NCBI GenBank assembly: GCA_964347475.1
Contig: CAYFYY010000110.1
Location: forward strand, 1-12,889
Origin: GCA-020356105 sp964347475
GTDB taxonomy: Bacteria; Pseudomonadota; Alphaproteobacteria; UBA8366; JADFVY01
DNA length: 12,889 nt
Reading direction: 5' to 3'
Under the pieces are notes generated by a model. The model searched no databases. It was given only the letters and a program-made list of their open reading frames with translations, and had not been told where the DNA came from. Positions 6,570-12,611 of this stretch are shown in pieces (within the stretch, counting starts at the first letter, position 1; each line of letters starts with the position of its first letter). The position numbers and the translations under genes were made by a program.

Positions 6570-6837
6570 TGCAGCCGAGCTCGTCCTCGTTGGCGTGGCC
6601 AAGAACCCCGAGTACTGGTGGGATTACACCGGATGGTACTGGACAATGGGCCTTCACGGGCTCTTCTGGCTGGCGCTGATCGGGTTGCTCGTCTTCTCCG
6701 CCGTTGTCCTGATCCGCTCGTCAAAGCGGGCCGGGGTCGAACGGGAATACCCTGCAAGAGCCCTGCTCGATGCCCGCTATGCGCGCGGCGAGATCGACCG
6801 CGGCGAATATCTCGAACGGAAGCGGGATCTGTCATGA
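6562..6837 (+). CDS. SHOCT-domain small membrane protein
   Basis: The 91-aa product has an aromatic N-terminal part (PEYWWDYTGWYWTMG), one membrane helix (about 32-52), a basic linker and a C-terminal SHOCT motif at about residues 64-90, LLDARYARGEIDRGEYLERK. SHOCT is a short helical oligomerisation or interaction motif often found at the end of small membrane proteins in bacterial metal and stress operons. The exact function is unknown. The start is set by AAGGAG at 6549-6554, 7 bp upstream; a longer frame from 6283 exists but its first part overlaps the NqrM-like gene in another frame. It overlaps the upstream gene by 8 bp and the downstream gene by 4 bp (ATGA), so it is part of one transcript. 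The domain call is firm. Confidence 0.85.
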   Translation: MPDAAELVLVGVAKNPEYWWDYTGWYWTMGLHGLFWLALIGLLVFSAVVLIRSSKRAGVEREYPARALLDARYARGEIDRGEYLERKRDLS

Positions 6838-7550
6838 CGGGAGGACCTGACCCCACACTGCCGATTCGGGAACCAACGGTTTCGGAAATGCTTTCCGATC
6901 CCGTCGTTCAAAAGGTCATGGCGCGCGATGGCGTGACCAGAAAAGAGATCGAGGAGCTGGTCCGGGCGGCACGATCGCGGTCGGGCGACCGGGAATCCGG
7001 GAACGGCCAGGTCGGTCCAACCCCCAATGCCATGAATCGACGACACAACGGAGATGTCATGAGTCAGAAGAATTGTCTGTGCAGCGCGTGCGTATGCACG
7101 GCCGATCACGACGTCAGAGCTGCGTCGGGCATGTCAGGCGTTGACCACAATCACGCTAGGCTTCCGGCGATCCTGCGGTATCGCGGTATGGAAAATGAAG
7201 CGGTCATTGCGGCACGCCTTTGCAAGGTTGAATCACTGATTTGGAGCCTCCAGTCGGTCCTCGACGACATCGATACGGCCATCGTCACCCCGGTCCATAC
7301 CGACGTCGGTGTCGAAGCTGCCGCCGACGCCGGTGGGCACTCGGCGCCAGGGCGGGATGCCCAGGCGCTTGCACGGCGACAGGTTCGGTTTCTCGAACGG
7401 ATCTTCGAATCGGCGCTGTTGCGCCTGCGCACCGGCAAAAGTGGCAGCGGTGAACAAGCCGACCCCGGGACCGAACGTCACTTCGGTTCGCAGGCACATG
7501 ACATGAACGGCGGCCCGGATTGGGGATGTGCCTGCGCGGAGGGGCGGTGA
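6834..7550 (+). CDS. Unknown composite protein with metallothionein-like CxCxxCxC motif
   Basis: One open frame of 238 aa starts at the ATGA overlap with the SHOCT gene. Three parts are visible. Residues 1-55 contain a small helical module (VSEMLSDPVVQKVMARDGV, then KEIEELVRAAR). Residues 76-92 read MSQKNCLCSACVCTADH, with Cys81, Cys83, Cys86 and Cys88 in the CxCxxCxC order seen at the start of bacterial metallothioneins such as SmtA. The rest is two helical stretches (about 115-145, 175-202) and a C-terminal CAC. The middle YC..C.GH part of metallothioneins is absent. An internal ATG at 7059 (Met76) has its own ribosome site, GGAG at 7050-7053, 5 bp upstream. The frame could therefore make a second 163-aa protein, or the true gene may start there. 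No known family fits the whole. A metal-binding role is inferred from the motif and the neighbours. Confidence 0.55.
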   Translation: MTGGPDPTLPIREPTVSEMLSDPVVQKVMARDGVTRKEIEELVRAARSRSGDRESGNGQVGPTPNAMNRRHNGDVMSQKNCLCSACVCTADHDVRAASGMSGVDHNHARLPAILRYRGMENEAVIAARLCKVESLIWSLQSVLDDIDTAIVTPVHTDVGVEAAADAGGHSAPGRDAQALARRQVRFLERIFESALLRLRTGKSGSGEQADPGTERHFGSQAHDMNGGPDWGCACAEGR

Positions 7551-7602
7551 GGATGAACGTATCCGTCGCGCCCCAGCAATAGCTGCCTAGGAGGGAATCG
7601 CA

Positions 7603-7962
7603 ATGGGAACACTTTTCACTATGCTATTTTGGGGTGCGCTCATCTTCCTGATGATGCGCTTTGGCTGCGGTGCCCACATGATGGGACGCGGGCACGGCCA
7701 CGGCAGGCACGGCAACGACTCGCCTTCGAACGAACCCGCGAACGATGCCAGACCTCAACTGCGCTGGATACCGCCATCGCAGGATGTCGATCCCGTGTGC
7801 GGCAAGACGGTCACGCCCGACGGCGCAAAGTCCAGCGTGCACGCCGGCAATGTCCATTACTTCTGCTCGCGCGAATGCCGCGAGATCTTCGAGGCTGCAC
7901 CCGACACGTATATTGGCGGCGGCGATGCCAACGAAACGAAATCGGAGCACTCCCATGCCTGA
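7603..7962 (+). CDS. Membrane-anchored YHS-domain metal-binding protein
   Basis: The 119-aa product starts with a membrane helix (about 3-20) followed by a His/Met-rich stretch (AHMMGRGHGHGRHG), a linker, and a YHS domain at about 61-105: DPVCGKTV, then VHYFCSRECREIF with Cys66, Cys88 and Cys92. YHS (TRASH-like) domains bind soft metals, chiefly copper, and are found near copper ATPases and metal regulators. The C-terminus is again His-containing (SEHSHA). It probably buffers or hands over metal at the membrane face. The strong ribosome site AGGAGGG (7589-7595) lies 7 bp before the start. It overlaps the next gene by 8 bp (ATGCCTGA). The same YHS domain recurs in the ATPase at 12608, which supports a shared metal. 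The domain call is firm; the metal is inferred. Confidence 0.88.
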   Translation: MGTLFTMLFWGALIFLMMRFGCGAHMMGRGHGHGRHGNDSPSNEPANDARPQLRWIPPSQDVDPVCGKTVTPDGAKSSVHAGNVHYFCSRECREIFEAAPDTYIGGGDANETKSEHSHA

Positions 7963-8278
7963 TGTCAGCTACATGACCGAATACCCAACGCGGTTCGACG
8001 CGCCGGTGGCGCCGCGCAGCGTTTCGCGCATCCCGATCGTGGCCCTGGGCATGAGCCTCGGGTCGTTTCTGGCGCTGACCTTCGTGCTGTGCGTTCTCTT
8101 CGACCTCTGGTTCCCGGCCCAGGCGATGAGCCCCGTATGGGCGCCGCTGTTGCCGGGATTCACGTGGCTCACCCTCCCCGGCTTTCTCTTGGGGCTCGCA
8201 GAGTCCTTCGCGTATGGCTGGTACGCGGCGCTTATTATCGGGCCGATCTACAACTTCTTTGCAGGACGGTTTGCATGA
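7955..8278 (+). CDS. DUF5676-like small integral membrane protein
   Basis: The 107-aa product has a short cytoplasmic N-terminus and two main membrane helices, about residues 25-50 (IPIVALGMSLGSFLALTFVL) and 70-103, with the aromatic/Gly-rich pattern LPGFTWLTLPGFLLGLAESF, then YGWYAALIIGPIYNFF. This C-terminal pattern is what I associate with DUF5676 membrane proteins, which have no known function but often sit with SHOCT and YHS genes in metal resistance regions. The start at ATG 7955 is supported by GGAG at 7943-7946, 8 bp upstream, and by an 8-bp overlap with the YHS gene. A longer frame from 7745 overlaps that gene and is rejected. It may form a complex with the YHS protein (inference). 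Confidence 0.75.
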   Translation: MPDVSYMTEYPTRFDAPVAPRSVSRIPIVALGMSLGSFLALTFVLCVLFDLWFPAQAMSPVWAPLLPGFTWLTLPGFLLGLAESFAYGWYAALIIGPIYNFFAGRFA

Positions 8279-8368
8279 GCCAGGCGAGGAAGTGGCAGCG
8301 CTTGTCACGTGATGTGCGGTAGGTGGCCACACGACTGCCTTGGACCACGGGTGCGAACGGAACTCCGA

Positions 8369-8584
8369 ATGACCGAAATCCGAAGCCTGCATGGCACGAC
8401 CGTCGCGGAGATTTTCGCGTCGGGCCTGGACAACCTGGAGCGCATCGAGGCTGTGGCGGTGTCGGTGTTGTGGAAGGACGGCACTGTGACTGCCGGATGC
8501 TCGAACACGACCACCGCGAATTTGGCCCTGCTAGTGCTGGCAATGGATCAGCACCAGAGGCGCGGCTTCAGGAAGAGCGGTTAG
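8369..8584 (+). CDS. Small uncharacterised protein
   Basis: The 71-aa product reads as a compact soluble domain. It has an N-terminal helix (TVAEIFASGLDNLERIE), a beta hairpin (AVAVSVLWKDGTVTAGCSN) and a C-terminal helix (ANLALLVLAMDQHQRR). The pattern resembles small alphaproteobacterial proteins of unknown function; I cannot name a family. There is no signal peptide and only one Cys. ATG at 8369 fits the domain edge; ATG at 8309 would add 20 Arg/Pro/Cys residues of poor quality. The ribosome site (CGGAA near 8357) is weak. It lies 90 bp after the DUF5676-like gene and 88 bp before the DUF3141 gene, so its operon is uncertain. Confidence 0.6.
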   Translation: MTEIRSLHGTTVAEIFASGLDNLERIEAVAVSVLWKDGTVTAGCSNTTTANLALLVLAMDQHQRRGFRKSG

Positions 8585-8591
8585 GGCTCTG

Positions 8592-8605
8592 TTGATCATG
8601 GTCCA
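8592..8605. promoter_or_regulatory. Degenerate FNR-like box upstream of the DUF3141-RquA unit
   Basis: TTGAT-CATG-GTCCA matches 8 of 10 conserved positions of the FNR/Anr box TTGAT-N4-ATCAA. It lies 67 bp before the DUF3141 ATG in the 88-bp gap after the small gene at 8369. Rhodoquinone genes serve low-oxygen metabolism, so oxygen control would make sense, but one site with two mismatches is weak evidence. Nothing else is seen in this gap except a GGAGGGG at 8652-8658, 14 bp before the ATG. Confidence 0.25.
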
Positions 8606-8672
8606 AGAAACCCTTCAACACCAGGTCGCGGGCACGGCAGCGCGTTGATCTGGAGGGGCATGCGAGATCGGA

Positions 8673-10526
8673 ATGACTGCGATTCACGAGACAAACAGGG
8701 CACGTCGCCGACTGTATGAACCTGGCGAGCCAAAATCGCGGGGCCAGCCGACCGGCCGAAGCGCTCGCCGAGACTTGGTCATTACGGCAAGCTCGCCAAG
8801 CCGGCCCGATGCTGCCGCCGCCATGCGCGACATGCAGCGCTACGGGCTGGACGTCTGGCAGCGCACGGTCCTGTTTTGGGACGCGCTGCGGCGGCGCGCC
8901 GACAACATGCTGGAGCACGAGCGCGCCGGCCTGCCGCCGCTGCTCGACTTCAAGTATGAGACGATCCTCGACGCGCGGCGCTTCGAGCATCCCGCGAATT
9001 ATGCCCTGCTGCGCATCACCGAAGTCGGCGACGATTGTTGGGACGACTGCGTCAACCCGAACACGCCGCCGGTGATCGTCGTCGACCCGCGGGCCGGGCA
9101 CGGGCCCGGCATCGGCGGTTTCAAACAGGATTCCGAGGTCGGCATTGCGTTGCGTGAAGGCCATCCTACCTACTTCGTGGTGTTCTTCCCGGAGCCGGCG
9201 CCCGGCCAGACCCTGGCCGACGTCCACCACGCACTGCGGCGCTTCGTGGCGGAGGTGGCGCGGCGTCATCCCGGCACGCCGCCGGTGCTCTACGGCAACT
9301 GCCAGGCCGGCTGGGCGGTCACGCTGCTGTCGGCAGACTGCGTGGGTCTCGTGGGGCCCGCTGTGCTCAACGGCTCCCCACTCTCCTATTGGGCCGGCGA
9401 GCCGGGCGTGAACCCGATGCGCGTGGCCGGTGGCCTTCTGGGCGGCGTCTGGCTTGCGCATTTTCTGTCCGACCTCGGCGATGGCCGCTTCGACGGCGCC
9501 TGGCTTGCCCAGAACTTCGAGAACCTGAAGCCGGAGAAGGCGATCTGGGAGAAATATGCCCGCCTGTTCACCCGAATCGACACCGAACGCGACCGGTTCC
9601 TCGAATTCGAGCGCTGGTGGAACGGCTTCCATTTCCTGAGCCGCGAGGAGATCGTCGCGATCGTCGAGAACCTGTTCATCGGCAACAAGCTGGAGAAAGG
9701 AGAGTTCCGCATCTGCGAGGGGTGCATGGCCGACTTGCGGCGTATCCGCAATCCGCTCGTGATCTTCGCCTCCTACGGCGACAACATCACCCCGCCGCAC
9801 CAGGCGCTCGGCTGGATACCCGCGGTCTACAAGGACACGGACGATCTCAAGCGGGCAGGGCAAAGGATCGTCTACCTGATCAACCCCCATGTTGGCCATC
9901 TCGGGATCTTTGTCTCGGCCGATGTGGCGCGGGTCGAACACACGGCCATTCTGGAGAGCCTGAACGAGATCGAGGCCCTGAAGCCGGGCCTCTACGAGAT
10001 GAAGATCGGGAATGCCGGCGATGATCCCGACTGCCGCCAGCCGCGATATGCTGTGGTCTTCGAGGAACGTCAGGTCGAGGATCTCCTATATCCAAAGGAG
10101 GACAGTGCGTTCGAGCGGGTGCGGGCCGCATCCGAACTCAATGAGTCAGTCTACAGGACGTTGGTCAGTCCGTGGGTCCAGGCCGCCGCCAATCCGTGGT
10201 CGGCCGAGTTGATGAAATGGCTGCACCCGATGCGCACCAGCCGGTACCTGTTTTCGGAGGAATTCAATCCCTGGATGCGCGGCGTTGCCATCCTTGCCGA
10301 TGCGGTGGCCGGGAATCGCGCGGCGCTGTCCGGCGAGCATCCGCTGATCGGTGCGGAACGGGAGCTCGTCGACCAGACTGCCGAAGCGATCGAGAGGCTG
10401 CGGGAACTCCGGGACCGCGCCTGTGAGGAGCTGTTCGAATCGATCTACGGCACGGCAGTCGGGCTCGGTGCCGGTTGGGGCATTGAAGGCTTGCCGGCGG
10501 CGCAGCTGGAAGGACGAGACACATGA
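8673..10526 (+). CDS. DUF3141 alpha/beta-hydrolase, PHA-synthase-like
   Basis: The 617-aa protein belongs to the DUF3141 group, distant relatives of poly(3-hydroxyalkanoate) synthase with unproven activity. The alpha/beta-hydrolase core shows the predicted oxyanion region DPRAGHGPGIGGF (138-150), a nucleophile elbow YGNCQAGWAV with Cys210 in place of the usual Ser, Asp370 in FASYGDNITPP, and His409 in INPHVGHLGIF. Cys-Asp-His is the PhaC triad, so an acyltransferase or thioesterase on acyl-CoA or a similar substrate is plausible. The N-terminus has VWQRTVLFWDALRRRADNM, common before the core in this group. The C-terminal 200 residues are helical and include SPWVQAAANPWSAELMKWLHP. The first in-frame ATG (8673) is used, although its ribosome site is poorly spaced; ATG 8823 (Met51) is possible. 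It overlaps the RquA-like gene by ATGA, so the two are coupled. The family call is good; the substrate is unknown. Confidence 0.88.
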   Translation: MTAIHETNRARRRLYEPGEPKSRGQPTGRSARRDLVITASSPSRPDAAAAMRDMQRYGLDVWQRTVLFWDALRRRADNMLEHERAGLPPLLDFKYETILDARRFEHPANYALLRITEVGDDCWDDCVNPNTPPVIVVDPRAGHGPGIGGFKQDSEVGIALREGHPTYFVVFFPEPAPGQTLADVHHALRRFVAEVARRHPGTPPVLYGNCQAGWAVTLLSADCVGLVGPAVLNGSPLSYWAGEPGVNPMRVAGGLLGGVWLAHFLSDLGDGRFDGAWLAQNFENLKPEKAIWEKYARLFTRIDTERDRFLEFERWWNGFHFLSREEIVAIVENLFIGNKLEKGEFRICEGCMADLRRIRNPLVIFASYGDNITPPHQALGWIPAVYKDTDDLKRAGQRIVYLINPHVGHLGIFVSADVARVEHTAILESLNEIEALKPGLYEMKIGNAGDDPDCRQPRYAVVFEERQVEDLLYPKEDSAFERVRAASELNESVYRTLVSPWVQAAANPWSAELMKWLHPMRTSRYLFSEEFNPWMRGVAILADAVAGNRAALSGEHPLIGAERELVDQTAEAIERLRELRDRACEELFESIYGTAVGLGAGWGIEGLPAAQLEGRDT

Positions 10527-11260
10527 CCCAGTTGCTCGCCGAACTGCCGTCTGCCCGGTCCGATACGAAGATTCCCGAGCTTCCGGCGTATCTCGTGCAG
10601 ACCTATGCCTGGGCCTATCTGAGGCCCTGGAGCCTGCGGGTGTTCGACCATACGGCCGTTGTCTGGGCGATCCTGTGGGGCAATGCCGGGCGGCTCGCGC
10701 GGGTGGCCTTCGTCGAGATCGAGGCGGGCCAAAGCGTTCTGCAGGCCGCCTGCGTATACGGCCGGTTCTCTCTCGACCTTGCACGGCGGGTCGGCAATGA
10801 CGGCCGGCTCGACATCGTCGACATCGCCCCCATCCAGGTCGAGAACTGCCGGCGCAAGCTATACAAGTTTGCCAACGTTCGTGCGCGTGTCGCCGATGCC
10901 GCCGCTGCGGGTGGCGGGCCTTACGATGCCGTATGCTGTTTCTTTCTGCTGCACGAGCTTCCGGATCCTTATAAGTGCAAGGTTGTCGATGTCCTGCTGG
11001 GCAGCGTTCGGGCGGGCGGCAAGGTCGTGTTCGTCGACTATCACCTGCCATCCGCCCGGCACCCGCTCAAAGCAATAACCGGCTTCGTATTCGATCGTCT
11101 TGAGCCGTTCGCCAAAACGATGTGGCGGCGCGAAATTCGCAGCCTGGCGAGCGCACCCGACCGCTTCTGCTGGCGCAAGGAAACCTGTTTCGGCGGCCTG
11201 TTTCAGAAAGTCGTGGCCGAGAGCCGGAGGCCACCCGAGCAGGCAGGGAGTGCGGCATGA
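10523..11260 (+). CDS. rquA: RquA-type SAM-dependent enzyme, rhodoquinone biosynthesis-like
   Basis: RquA converts ubiquinone to rhodoquinone by replacing a methoxy group with an amino group in a SAM-dependent reaction; rhodoquinone serves fumarate-reducing anaerobic respiration. The 245-aa product matches the family pattern as I know it: PAYLVQTYAWAYLRP at the N-terminus, ILWGN, an altered motif I QAACVYGRFS (74-83) instead of the normal methyltransferase glycine loop, LDIVDIAPIQVENCRRKL, CFFLLHELPDPY, GGKVVFVDYHLPSARHPL and the C-terminal TCFGGLFQKVV. The atypical motif I and the DYH-x-P...HPL segment separate it from UbiE/COQ5 methyltransferases. It is joined on both sides by ATGA overlaps to the DUF3141 gene and the FAD oxidoreductase. 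RquA-like relatives with a different substrate cannot be ruled out, so rhodoquinone production is likely but unproven. Confidence 0.78.
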   Translation: MTQLLAELPSARSDTKIPELPAYLVQTYAWAYLRPWSLRVFDHTAVVWAILWGNAGRLARVAFVEIEAGQSVLQAACVYGRFSLDLARRVGNDGRLDIVDIAPIQVENCRRKLYKFANVRARVADAAAAGGGPYDAVCCFFLLHELPDPYKCKVVDVLLGSVRAGGKVVFVDYHLPSARHPLKAITGFVFDRLEPFAKTMWRREIRSLASAPDRFCWRKETCFGGLFQKVVAESRRPPEQAGSAA

Positions 11261-12459
11261 CCGTCCTGCACCTGGACACATACAGCGGATCGACAGCCGA
11301 CAGCCCTATCACCGTCGTCGGCGCCGGTCCGGCGGGACTCGCCTGTGCGATCGTTCTTGCCCGCGCCGGCCGGCGCGTCGTCGTCCGCGAATGGCATCGA
11401 ACGGTGGGGAGCCGGTTCCACGGGGACTTCCAGGGCCTGGAGAACTGGAGCGATCGCCGCGATACCCTTGATGAGCTGCGGACATCGGGGATCGAGGTGA
11501 ATTTCGACTGTCACCCCGTCCGCAGCGGCGTGGCCTTCGATGCCTGGGACCAGGCCTATCCGATCCGCAGCGACCGGCCGCTCTATTACCTCGTGCACCG
11601 GGGCAGCGACGGCAAAAGTCTCGATTTCGGGCTGCTGAAGCAGGCGATCGCAGCTGGCGCCGAAGTGCGCTTCGGCGATCGCGCCAGCACGGCCCACGGT
11701 CCGGCGGTTCTGGCCATCGGTCCGCGAACCGCTGACGCCATCGCCGCGGGATATGTGTTCGAAACGAACCAGCCGGACGGAAACTGGATCGCATTCAAGA
11801 GTGCGCTGGCTCCCCTTGGCTACGCCTACCTCCTCATCCACAGGGGCCGGGGGACGGTTGCGAGCTGCATGTTCACGGGATTCAAGCGCCAGGCCGAATA
11901 CGTCCAGCGCACGGTCGAATTCTTCACCGAACACGTAGGGCTCGAGATGCGCAACCCCGAGGCGTTCGGGGGATACGCCAACTTCCGCCTCCCCCGCACC
12001 GCGGTGCAGGGCGGGCATCTTGCGGTCGGCGAGCAGGCGGGCTTTCAGGATGCCCTTGCCGGCTTCGGCATGCGTTATGCGCTGCGCTCCGGCATTCTTG
12101 CTGCCCGCAGCCTGATCGAAGGGGTCGACTATACGCAGCTTTGGCATACGGAACTGATGCCGCTCCTGCGAACCGGCGTAAGCAACCGGTTCATCTTCAG
12201 TAGCTTGGGCGACCGCGGGTGGCGCTGGGTCCTTCGTGACCTGAGCCGTTCGGACCCGGCGACGAAGCTGCGGCGGCTGTATCGTCCATCGATTCTGACA
12301 CGCGTTGTCTATCCGATCGCATATCGGCGATACCGCGTGTCGCTCGCCGACCCGAGCTGTGACCATGTCGATTGCAGTTGCGTGTGGTGTCGATGCGGCG
12401 TTCGGGACGAGGATGCAACGGGGTCCGTGCCATCCCGAGAGCGGGAGCGCGCGCCGTGA
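11257..12459 (+). CDS. FAD-dependent oxidoreductase, geranylgeranyl-reductase-like, with Cys-rich C-terminal tail
   Basis: The 400-aa flavoprotein has the Rossmann FAD motif ITVVGAGPAGLACAIVLARA (18-37, GxGxxG), a substrate domain, and a second FAD contact GEQAGFQDALAGFGMRYALR (258-277), where GE replaces the usual GD. This layout is that of the geranylgeranyl reductase/UbiH-like class, which reduces isoprenoid chains or oxidises quinone rings. The C-terminus contains a cluster of five Cys, CDHVDCSCVWCRC (368-380), that could bind a metal or Fe-S centre; it is not part of the usual fold. The start at ATG 11257 has GGGAG at 11246-11250, 6 bp upstream, and overlaps the RquA-like stop by ATGA. 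Co-translation with an RquA-like enzyme makes a quinone or its isoprenoid tail a reasonable substrate guess (inference). No membrane helix is evident. Confidence 0.8.
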   Translation: MTVLHLDTYSGSTADSPITVVGAGPAGLACAIVLARAGRRVVVREWHRTVGSRFHGDFQGLENWSDRRDTLDELRTSGIEVNFDCHPVRSGVAFDAWDQAYPIRSDRPLYYLVHRGSDGKSLDFGLLKQAIAAGAEVRFGDRASTAHGPAVLAIGPRTADAIAAGYVFETNQPDGNWIAFKSALAPLGYAYLLIHRGRGTVASCMFTGFKRQAEYVQRTVEFFTEHVGLEMRNPEAFGGYANFRLPRTAVQGGHLAVGEQAGFQDALAGFGMRYALRSGILAARSLIEGVDYTQLWHTELMPLLRTGVSNRFIFSSLGDRGWRWVLRDLSRSDPATKLRRLYRPSILTRVVYPIAYRRYRVSLADPSCDHVDCSCVWCRCGVRDEDATGSVPSRERERAP

Positions 12460-12611
12460 AAGCGAGCGAGCCGACATCGGGCGGAACGAGAGCCCTGACG
12501 ACGTTGCGGCGGCGGTGGGCCAGCCAGGCGGTCGCGGAATCGGGTCACCGGACGCTCGGATCCGGGCAATTATGCGGAAGTGAGAGTAGGGCAGACGGAG
12601 TCAGCCGATGA
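12456..12611 (+). CDS. Possible 51-codon ORF bridging the oxidoreductase and the P-type ATPase
   Basis: A GTG at 12456 overlaps the oxidoreductase stop (GTGA), and the frame ends at 12611 by overlapping the ATPase start (ATGA). GGGAG at 12443-12447 is 8 bp before the GTG. The predicted peptide is basic, Ser/Arg/Gly-rich, without a known motif. Double stop-start overlap and a ribosome site argue for a real coupled gene; the low-complexity composition and lack of a recognised family argue against. If it is not a gene, this 148-bp stretch holds only the ATPase ribosome site. Confidence 0.3.
   Translation: MKASEPTSGGTRALTTLRRRWASQAVAESGHRTLGSGQLCGSESRADGVSR

Noticed and set aside
7059..7550. Calling this region a true metallothionein gene
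   Set aside because: Only the CxCxxCxC start matches; the central Tyr-Cys...Cys-Gly-His part and the short total length of metallothioneins are missing.
8305..8312. Palindrome TCACGTGA as an operator
   Set aside because: It is a single 8-bp palindrome without a second copy or a clear promoter nearby; it may well be chance.
8598..8648. 16-codon ORF before the DUF3141 gene as a leader peptide
   Set aside because: It has no good ribosome binding site and no overlap with the next start.
8568..9941. Long minus-strand open frame of 457 codons
   Set aside because: It lies antisense to the DUF3141 gene, whose protein has clear catalytic motifs. The antisense product is Arg/His/Val-rich with no domain; it results from high GC.
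11203..12477. Minus-strand open frame of 424 codons
   Set aside because: It is antisense to the FAD oxidoreductase, which has both FAD motifs in the plus frame.
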